A stretch of 40,099 bases of DNA from Rhizophagus sp. LPA8_4_AMF (lineage: Eukaryota > Glomeromycota > Glomeromycetes > Glomerales > Glomeraceae), in NCBI GenBank assembly GCA_021464525.1, contig JADRCO010000268.1:1-40099 (forward strand). Reading direction: 5' to 3'. Each line of letters begins with the position of its first letter. Within the stretch, counting starts at the first letter, position 1. Below, piece by piece: positions 32,869-40,099 of this stretch. The notes under the pieces are model-generated. The model made no database searches, was not told where the DNA came from, and saw only the letters and a list, made by a program, of their open reading frames with translations. The position numbers and the translations under genes are program-made.

Positions 32869-33877
32869 TTATGAATAATTTTTTTCTAATAAAAATTTTT
32901 GAGAATATATTGAATAAAAGAATAATACGTGTAATATTCTAAATAGAATTATTTATTAAAATAACCTACGTAAATAATAATTATATGATATATGATAAAT
33001 TTAGAGCTTGGGAAAAATAAAAATAAAAATAAAAAAAAAAGAAAAAGAAAAATTTTAGGCTAATTTAATAGGAATATCAAAAATATCAGGAATAAAAAAG
33101 TCAAAGCCATGCCATTATAAAAAAAAAGATCTTAAACTGTGAAATCACGTTAGAATGATCTAGGCACTATCTAGGCTCCAAAAACAAACAAAAAAAAGGA
33201 TTTATCCGGAACCATATCACATGTATACGTAACTCAATGCAAATGATGCAATGTGAATATGTAAAATGCTGCTAGTAATAATCGTTTGAATGAACCGACA
33301 TACTTGCCTTATTAAAGTAAATATATAAAAATATAATGACCTTTAGAAAGATCTAGACCACGTCAATTATTATTTCGCATTCCAAAGCCACTTTTGCAGA
33401 TTTCGGGTTGGATTTCCCGTTATGGTAAAAATAATAGCACCTATTCCCGCAATGAAATTCTGACAAATCACACATTCTGTTGTAGTAAGATAAATTTCAT
33501 ACTTTTATATCTATTAATGACTTTTAAGGACATTGGGAAAAATAATTATTATAACGGTCCGTGTCTAATTCCGCGGCTAAAAAATGTATTGTAAAATCAT
33601 GTGACAATCACAAAAAAACTGCGATTATAGGAATGATAGTCTTTAACCTCAATTTAAACATTTTTATTTCTATAGTCAGATCAATAAATACATATATAAA
33701 GTTTATAAAGACTACCCAAATTTACCTAATTAAAAAGGGTTGTTTAACATGTGTAATAGATTATGGGGAATCATATTTTGGTGTTTATGTTAAACAACCT
33801 TTAACTGTTCCGGCCTCTAAGAAAGTGAAATATTCGGAACAAAATACATTTAATATCACATGATCTGTATTAACTAA
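32869..33877. other. Intergenic region with dispersed repeat and hairpin
   Basis: Contains the 20-bp string gatctaggcactatctaggc (33157-33176), which recurs with one mismatch at 23257-23276. It also holds a 13-bp perfect inverted repeat (33738-33750, ggttgtttaacat, with 33787-33799). Two plus-strand frames (33394-33591, 33561-33860) overlap this structured DNA and show no recognisable domain, so they are not called. Confidence 0.5.
33738..33799. repeat. Hairpin-forming inverted repeat
   Basis: The arms ggttgtttaacat and atgttaaacaacc pair over 13 bp with a 36-nt loop. Further out, atcatgtga (33596-33604) and tcacatgat (33856-33864) are also mirror-paired, so the whole 33596-33864 segment may be a small foldback element. 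It lies just past the 3' end of the NAD(P)-binding gene. Confidence 0.6.
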
Positions 33878-34775
33878 TCAGTAACCGTTAATAGCTGGAG
33901 TTCTTTTTAACCAAATACCGGTTTGTAATTCTTTAAGAATAAAATGAGCAACATTGGCTCTCGAAATTTTCATCAAAGCAAAATTTTCATTTAATTTATA
34001 ATGACCAGTTAATTCACCATTATATAATTTACCAGGTCTTATTATGGTCCAATCAAGGAAATCCGAATTTTCTTTAATATATCGTTCTTGTAGTTCTTTA
34101 TCAGATATAAATTTACCCGTAAAATTAAACCCAAAAAAACTTTGTATTCTTCCAACTTGTTTATCATTCCCACTAACACCTTGTGATGTTACAACAATTA
34201 TCCTTTTTACACCGTAAAATTTCATTGATTCTATTATAATTTTTTGTGATCTTGAACATATATCAATATCACTTGTCCATAATGCACGCGGTCCGAGACA
34301 ATTTATTATTGCATCCTGTCCTTCAACTGCTTTATTCATATCTTCTCTTGATAAAACTGATCCTGTAATTATTACAAGATTTGGATTTCGTAAATGATGA
34401 CTTTCAAATGGAAGATTTTTATCATTACGAATTAAAATTGTCACATGATATGAAGCTTCAAGCGCCTGAGATATAACTTGAATTCCTAGATCTCCCGTCG
34501 CTCCCAACACTTTTAAAAGAAAAAATTTTTTTTTAATAATTTTTTTTTTTTTAATATACTGTATATATATATATACAATAAAGTCGTAGATTTATACATC
34601 AAATATTAATTTTACCTAGAATGTTTTTCCCCCTTATTGATTTTAGGATAAAATCATAAGGTCGTAATTTAATTTTAGCGCTCAATTGCTTATCTTTTGT
34701 GAACGCTAAAGGAGGTGGTGGGAACAATATATCGACACTTAAAGATTTTCTATAAGTTTTGAAATCTCTTGACAT
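33878..34775 (-). CDS. NmrA-like / atypical SDR NAD(P)-binding protein
   Basis: Two exons (34775-34616 and 34509-33878) give 263 residues. The GTAAAA donor and TTTAAAAG acceptor join within a Val codon just before the nucleotide-binding loop, giving ILVLGATGDLGIQV. The GATGxxG pattern near residues 56-62 marks an NAD(P)-binding Rossmann fold of the NmrA/PF13460 type. Later features are the strand AIINCLGP, VKRIIVVTSQGVSG (the SDR serine strand) and WTIIRPGKLYNGELTG, typical of these proteins. The ~50-residue N-terminal extension before the fold is unusual and has no signal or transit feature that I can assign. Expected role: NAD(P)H-dependent reductase or redox sensor; substrate unknown. Confidence 0.88.
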
Positions 34776-37298
34776 ATTTATTATAGTTCGTTTTTTAAGG
34801 ATTATGATAATTTATTTGATTTACTGTAAATCGCTGTATGTAAAAGTTTTCTTGTAAAAAAAAAAGGTAAAAGGATCTTATATATAATAAGAAATAAAAG
34901 CGCGAAACATTTTAATATACTCAAAAAGAATGTTACACAGCAAAACACTCTTACTTTATTCGGTATAAAATAGTGATAAAGGGATTGGTTCAAAAATGAG
35001 ACCACAAAATAGATTATTAACATATAATTATATAAATAATTTCAAAAAATATAAAATGTCACACAACATTTAAGGATCACGAACCACTTTAATATTTATA
35101 CGTCATAATTTGTTTATTGCAAATATAAAAATCTGTAAATTTAATAAAAATCATTTGTTTCAAAATTTAATCCTTCGTTTCATTCGTTTCATTCGTTTCA
35201 GTCCACTTCTTTCTTATCATGCCATCCGCACGTAATGATTTTTTACGTGTTACGCAGTAATTGATATTTTTTTCGAAAATTCGAATAAATTTATATATTT
35301 ATGTTATTTAAGAAATTTGAGAATCTCTTTATTTGATTTCTTGCATTTAACAAATATTCGTTAAAAGCTTCAACAATTAAATATGACAATTAACTTTGAT
35401 GTATATAACTATTCTCTCCCCCATATTTGTGATTTATGATTCTTTAAAATTTCCAAATCGTATTTGAACTTACATTGAAATTTTATTTTCTAGGGAATTC
35501 TAGTTCACAAATACCAGAAAAGCCAAAAATAGAGAAAAGATGCCATAAACTTGGTTTTAAAAAACTAGAAAAACTTACTTATTATTACCGACTTCCCGTA
35601 TATCAAGTATTCGACATATCGTTACATATCGGAAACAGCCTTTTTCGTTAAATTATTCAAATTGAAAAAGTTCTAGCTAGATAATGGTCTATACAACCTG
35701 TTTTCAAATCGTGGCATACATACATACGATGTTCGTTATTCAAATTCATTCCTTCTAAATTGGATTGTTAACATATTATTTAAATACTCCTAATACTTTT
35801 TCAAATACGCGACTCAACGAAAGACCAAATTTTGTGGCAAGTATGTATCAAATTCTTAAAATTAATGTTACGTTATTGTCAAAAATACATCAATTCAGAC
35901 AACATCAAAGATATCTTGATCGAAAGAGAAAGAGTTAAAGATAATGTTAAACAGAAAAAGAATGAATTTAAAGAGGAATTCAAAATAAAGCAACAACTTA
36001 CTCATTCTCATAAATTATGGAATTATCCGATTTATCACAAATGAAATTATGGATGAGAAAGTGAGATTCTTTCATGAATTCGAACATATTCAACAAAGGT
36101 ATCGTGATTCGTGAAATTCATTGGATAATAACTGTTATTTATTCAACTTTATTGTTTCACAAAATTGGCGTAATGGAAAGAATATTCTTTTCAAGGGATT
36201 GGGAATTTAATAATTATATATTGTAGTGCCGCATTAGACTACTATATAGTTTAAATCATCCAATAATAATATTATCGGTTTGTCGTGTAATTTTTATAAT
36301 AAATAAACTCCTGTTATTATCCAATAATTTTATTATTATGCTAATACATAGTAATAACAATTATGTAAAATCTGCATGAACTTGTGATAATTTATTTTAC
36401 CTTAAGATCTATGATAAATCTGGACATTATATACTGTATATTTCTAATTAAAATGTATTGCTTAATATAATTACTGATAATGAAATCAAAGTAATTTGGA
36501 ATTTTTAAATCGATTGTTAATCCGTTAACGCGGTCTATTTACTGTTGTAAGTAAGTAAATTATTTTTTCCATAGATTTATGTAACACATTCAGGATATTC
36601 ATTAAACTTCACCAATATTACGTCTTTTTCGTAATATAGCTGATGTTTACCTATCTAAAGTTCGCCTGAGAATGTCTATGACAGATACGTAAGCAATCGT
36701 AGCATTTCCCACACTAAAAGCATTGCCAAAGTTATAATTAGCAAACTTACTAACCATATATCTTAATACTGCCGCAGCACATGACATCATAATGATTAAC
36801 TATACTTGCGGACTTGTCGGATTTGGGGCAAACATAGTGATGAAGGGATAAATTATCTTTATAATAATTGCGCAATAGTTCGTGTAATGCATGGGATATT
36901 TTAACAAAAAAGAGATAGTTAAACAATGTGACTCATTTTTTAGAAAGAAATAATTCCGATCCGATTTTTCTAAACCAATTATCGTGTGAATATTTGTTGA
37001 TAATCGAAACTTTTTTTTCTTAATAAACAATCGGATGTAAATATGGATCTGCTGATTCTAGTTTGAACTTTCGACATCACTTCATAGATCACATTCCGTT
37101 GATAATCGTTACGCGTAATTTCTACATAATTATGACAATTATGTACATTAAATGGGAATCATAAAGTATCATTTTCTTTTGTACTTGGATATAAAAACCC
37201 TAACAATTTTATTAGATCATCACAAAAATTTTTTCTCAAAAAAATTTTTCTTGACCACGAACCATTCATTATACCATTGATACCATTGATATTACAAA
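34776..37298. other. AT-rich intergenic region
   Basis: About 2.5 kb with no supported gene. Short frames at 34802-35023 (-), 35832-36041 (+) and 36800-37030 (-) are low-complexity and match nothing known. A short tandem ttcattcgtttcattcgttt lies near 35178-35198. The right end is the promoter of the secreted 12-cysteine protein gene. Confidence 0.45.
37190..37196 (+). promoter_or_regulatory. TATA box of the 12-cysteine secreted protein gene
   Basis: TATAAAA in a locally mixed-base context, 103 nt before the ATG at 37299. It is followed by CCCTAAC and an A/T-rich leader. The position is plausible for the core promoter. Confidence 0.45.
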
Positions 37299-38215
37299 AT
37301 GAAAACTTTTAAAATTTGTATTATTTTCGTCATATTATTTTCATTATTAATTGTCGGAGTTAATGGTGAAGGTGATACACCAAAAAAATGTGAAGATTAT
37401 TTTAATGTTTCCACGTGCAACGAATGTCAAAAAGAACTTTGGGATTCTTGGTCAAATCCATCATCATGTGGTTTTTTTATCCGTCTTATTTTGAATGTTA
37501 TGGAAGATTATGGTAATGCAGCTGAACATAATCACCTTGTTCCTTATAACATTACTCCTTATTATGAAGCCATAGAAGAGACTTGTGATGAAAAATTCTC
37601 ATGCAATTACGATGAAGCCGAATCATTATGGAAAAGAGTTGAGAAGAAATGTCCTAACGAATTAACAACCAAAGTAGATTGGAGCGCAGATCCTTTGACT
37701 CTTGATCGTACTGTTACTGGTGCTTACGCAACTGTTATATTCTATTATTATGGAATTCCTGATCATGATTTTATGTGTCTCGAAACTTCAAATGGAGGTA
37801 AGATAATCAAATTAGGGTTCAAAAAATAATTGAAAGATATTTTTCATTAAATTTATTTAAATCAATTTTAGAATTGTGCGGTATTGAAATAACCAAACCA
37901 TTTATTAAATGGCTTAAAGAGAAAATTCCTGAAGGAAAATTCCGACCTTCATTTGATCACAAATTCGTTTATAAGGAAGATGGAACTCGTCTTGAAATTC
38001 CTAGAGAATTAATTTCATGTGGCGAATGTCAACAGAAGATGGCTAAAACATATAAATATTGGCCAGTAAATCATCCATTGCCTGATTATATTGTAAAGAA
38101 TATCTTTGGATCTTGGGATCATGTTAATGATTACTTTACTTGTCCTAATGATAATAATAACGATAACTCCAAAATTAAACTTAAACGTAGATTCTCACGT
38201 AGGAATATCAACTAA
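37299..38215 (+). CDS. Secreted 12-cysteine protein, orphan family
   Basis: Two exons (37299-37797 and 37872-38215) give 280 residues; the GTAAGA donor and TTTTAG acceptor join as NGELCGIE. Residues 1-23 are a strong signal peptide (..LIVGVNG, then EGD). The mature part has 12 Cys and no membrane segment, so it is probably secreted with several disulfides. Two similar motifs, TCNECQKEL near residue 39 and SCGECQQKM in exon 2, suggest an internal duplication of a CxxCQ module. The C-terminus is Asn/Asp-rich, then basic (KLKRRFSRRNIN), with possible Kex2-type sites. An AATAAA follows at 38317-38322. I do not recognise the family. Size, secretion and Cys content would fit an apoplastic effector or wall protein, but that is inference. 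Confidence 0.85.
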
Positions 38216-38866
38216 AAAAAAATTATGGTTTTTTCAGGTTTTTCAACCGGATTTATAGTTTAAGCCATATATATTTCTTTAAAATATGTATAAATAATAT
38301 ATTATCGGTTAAAATCAATAAAGTTTTATTTGAATTATAAAGATATTTATTTATTGATTGTCGGATTTACTTTCAATTAAAATCGCTAAATCGTATGATA
38401 AAACTCTAACGTTATTTTATTATTATCATCATCGGAATATAACCCGAAATTAGACCCAAAATTCCATGGAATTTAAGTTTAAATCATGGTATCACATTTG
38501 ATACAACAAATACAACAAATATAACAAATATAACAAATATGCGAAAACTAAAAATTTGAATGATTTATTGGTGAAAGGGGCTTATTATTAAATAACTTTT
38601 ACACGTTTACAAATAAATTTTGATTATTGTATTGGTTATTTTAATGGTTTTTTTTTTATTGAAACAAACAAATCTTTGTTTGTGAAGGAGTGCATTAATC
38701 ATTCATTTGATCGATGTCAATCCTATTTGTAAAAAAAAAAACTAACAAAATATTTGTTACATTCACATGGTTTAATATTTTATTAGATTATTTTACACGA
38801 GATTTGCGGTTTAATTTGGTAAAAAACAAAATTAAATATAATAAGTTATATCTTAATATATTATGT
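38216..38866. other. Intergenic region, 3' UTR and 9-bp repeat
   Basis: Holds the poly(A) signal AATAAA (38317-38322) of the upstream gene and four 9-bp units (two acaacaaat, two ataacaaat) at 38503-38538. The reading frame of the next gene is open back to an ATG at 38714, so part of this region could be coding or 5' UTR. Confidence 0.5.
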
Positions 38867-39916
38867 ATGAAAAAAAAAAATTTTTTTTTTAAACTTAAAA
38901 TCCTTATTTTTTTTCTTGCAGTTTCTTTTTTTTCTCATGAAAAATATAAATCATTCAAATTTTTACCAAATTATTATAAATCAGTTTTAGTAATGATTCT
39001 TATTAATAGAAGAGGATTTTATAAGAAATATCATGCAAGTTATAACTTTTATAATAACCGGAATGAAATAAAATATCGTAAATATCGTACCGGAATAAAT
39101 TTTATAAATAGATTCCTTCGAAAAAAACGGAAATATTTTATTTCAAAAAAATATAAAAGGGATGATGTTATTTGTAAGATGAACTTAATGGAAGGCAAAT
39201 GTTATAATTCAAAATTATTGAAAAATGAATATGGGCGGGGCCCTATTTTATTCAAAAAATCATTTATCACTTCAAAATTTCTTCTTTCATCATCATCATC
39301 ATCGTCATCATCATTGTCATCATTGTCATTGTCATCGTCATCGTCGTCGCCATCATTATCATCATCGTCGTCATTGTCGTCATCGTCGTTATCATCTTCA
39401 TCATCAACCGAATCAACCTCAAACATGCCAGTTGTTGTTGGAATTACAAGTGCTTCATTAGTATTTTTAATGGTTTTATTTTTTATATTCAAAAGGAAAA
39501 AATTCCCGTTTTCTTGTACAAGAAAAATTTATATATTCAACGAAGATAATAACAATAGTAATAACGATGATACTAATAGAACAATTTCAAGTTTAAAATA
39601 TAATAATGACAAAATCGAAGAAATTATTAAATTACCAACTCCAGTCGTAACGATTTCTTCATCAAAACATCGTGGAAGTATTACAAAATTTAATTATAAT
39701 ACAGATATTTCAATTAAAATGTATGATTCAAGTCGTTATGATTTTTTGAAAACCAAAATTAATTATTTAGATCAAGGTTTTGATAATTATTTTAAACCTA
39801 TTCATGGTTTATTTGATAAAGATTTAGTAGATGAAATTAATGATAAAATTAAGGATGAATTTGAAATTAATTCATTTCCTGTAGATGATGTTAATTGGGA
39901 AGAATGTATGAAATAA
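38867..39916 (+). CDS. Single-pass membrane protein with Ser-rich stalk
   Basis: Starting at 38867 gives 349 residues beginning with a good signal peptide (MKKKNFFFKLKILIFFLAVS). An in-frame ATG at 38714 would add 51 residues and bury it, so I prefer 38867. A CTTGCAG at 38915-38921 could instead be a splice acceptor. Residues 24-138 are rich in Lys/Arg/Tyr/Asn. A Ser/Leu run at about 141-180 forms a stalk, followed by one transmembrane helix (about 189-211), a KRKK stop-transfer patch and a ~137-residue cytosolic tail ending VNWEECMK. The layout resembles fungal wall-stress sensors of the Mid2/Wsc type, but no WSC or other named domain is visible. The family is unassigned. Confidence 0.7.
   Translation: MKKKNFFFKLKILIFFLAVSFFSHEKYKSFKFLPNYYKSVLVMILINRRGFYKKYHASYNFYNNRNEIKYRKYRTGINFINRFLRKKRKYFISKKYKRDDVICKMNLMEGKCYNSKLLKNEYGRGPILFKKSFITSKFLLSSSSSSSSSLSSLSLSSSSSSPSLSSSSSLSSSSLSSSSSTESTSNMPVVVGITSASLVFLMVLFFIFKRKKFPFSCTRKIYIFNEDNNNSNNDDTNRTISSLKYNNDKIEEIIKLPTPVVTISSSKHRGSITKFNYNTDISIKMYDSSRYDFLKTKINYLDQGFDNYFKPIHGLFDKDLVDEINDKIKDEFEINSFPVDDVNWEECMK
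39287..39408 (+). repeat. Trinucleotide (TCN) repeat encoding Ser-rich stalk
   Basis: An array of TCA/TCG codons with interspersed TTG/TTA (Ser with Leu) lies within the membrane-protein gene. Read on the opposite strand it gives an Asp-rich frame (39202-39492), which is a shadow. The array probably varies in length. Confidence 0.85.
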
Positions 39917-40099
39917 TTTAAAACCATTTTTAGTTTTAAAACGAAATTTTATTTTTGTTTTTATTTTCATTTTTATTTTTATTCTTTTTTTTTATTTTAT
40001 TTTTATCATTAAAACATTTTATTGAGATTTGTACGATTTAAAATAAAATTTTTCTTTTTTTTTTTTTTTCAAAAAAAAAAAAAAAATTTTTATTTTTTT
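39917..40099. other. Low-complexity 3' flank
   Basis: Mostly runs of T with short A interruptions after the stop codon of the membrane-protein gene. AAATAAAA near 40041 could be a poly(A) signal. Nothing else is seen before the window ends. Confidence 0.4.

Noticed and set aside
33394-33863. Two overlapping plus-strand frames
   Set aside because: Cover hairpin-forming repeat sequence, no recognisable domain and no sign of splicing.
39202-39492. Asp-rich minus-strand and His-rich plus-strand frames
   Set aside because: Alternative readings of the TCN array in the Ser-stalk gene.
1-40099. tRNA, rRNA or CRISPR arrays
   Set aside because: No T-loop-like GGTTCGAATCC strings, conserved rRNA segments or regularly spaced repeats were seen on either strand; a covariance-model scan would be decisive.

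Overview
The window looks like nuclear DNA of an arbuscular mycorrhizal fungus (Glomeromycotina, most like Rhizophagus). This is inferred from very AT-rich DNA with many homopolymer runs, genes with short GT..AG introns (about 60-110 nt), a decayed Crinkler (CRN)-type P-loop NTPase gene of the kind abundant in Rhizophagus, and a RING-like/TPR protein and Sso1-type syntaxins of fungal character. I saw no rRNA, tRNA, CRISPR or bacterial operon structure. All gene models were assembled by eye from splice signals and reading frame; none has transcript support here.

Layout, left to right. 1-4.3 kb: AT-rich DNA with no convincing gene. 4.3-6.0 kb (+): secreted, probably GPI-anchored wall protein with Asp-Ala-Pro-Lys repeats. 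6.0-8.7 kb: repeats, including a 140-bp MITE with clear terminal inverted repeats. 8.7-9.5 kb (-): BIM1/X325-like copper-binding surface protein, head-to-head with a ZIP zinc transporter at 10.4-11.7 kb (+). 12.7-16.0 kb: decayed region holding a truncated copy of the 5' flank and first codons of the next gene, then a full-length but broken CRN gene. 16.8-18.0 kb (+): Bax-inhibitor-1/Lifeguard membrane protein. 19.2-20.5 kb (+): mitochondrial carrier. 21.6-27.0 kb (-): three Qa-SNARE (Sso1/syntaxin) paralogs. 27.5-30.8 kb (-): large RING-like plus TPR protein. 32.6 kb (-): 91-aa orphan. 33.9-34.8 kb (-): NmrA-like NAD(P)-binding protein. 37.3-38.2 kb (+): 12-cysteine secreted orphan. 38.9-39.9 kb (+): Ser-stalk single-pass membrane protein.

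The most unusual content is the syntaxin cluster. The first gene is a conventional Qa-SNARE with a transmembrane anchor, although it carries an extra 41-residue tail beyond the membrane. The next two keep the Habc domain but lack the second half of the SNARE motif, the central-layer Gln and the membrane anchor. Both instead end in Cys-Val-Leu-Leu, a geranylgeranyl-type CaaX box. The codons of this shared tail differ only synonymously between the two genes, which argues for selection on the peptide. They look like lipid-anchored Habc modules that might regulate rather than drive membrane fusion. The two genes lie on a roughly 2-kb tandem duplication, one copy of which was later interrupted by a small inverted-repeat element.
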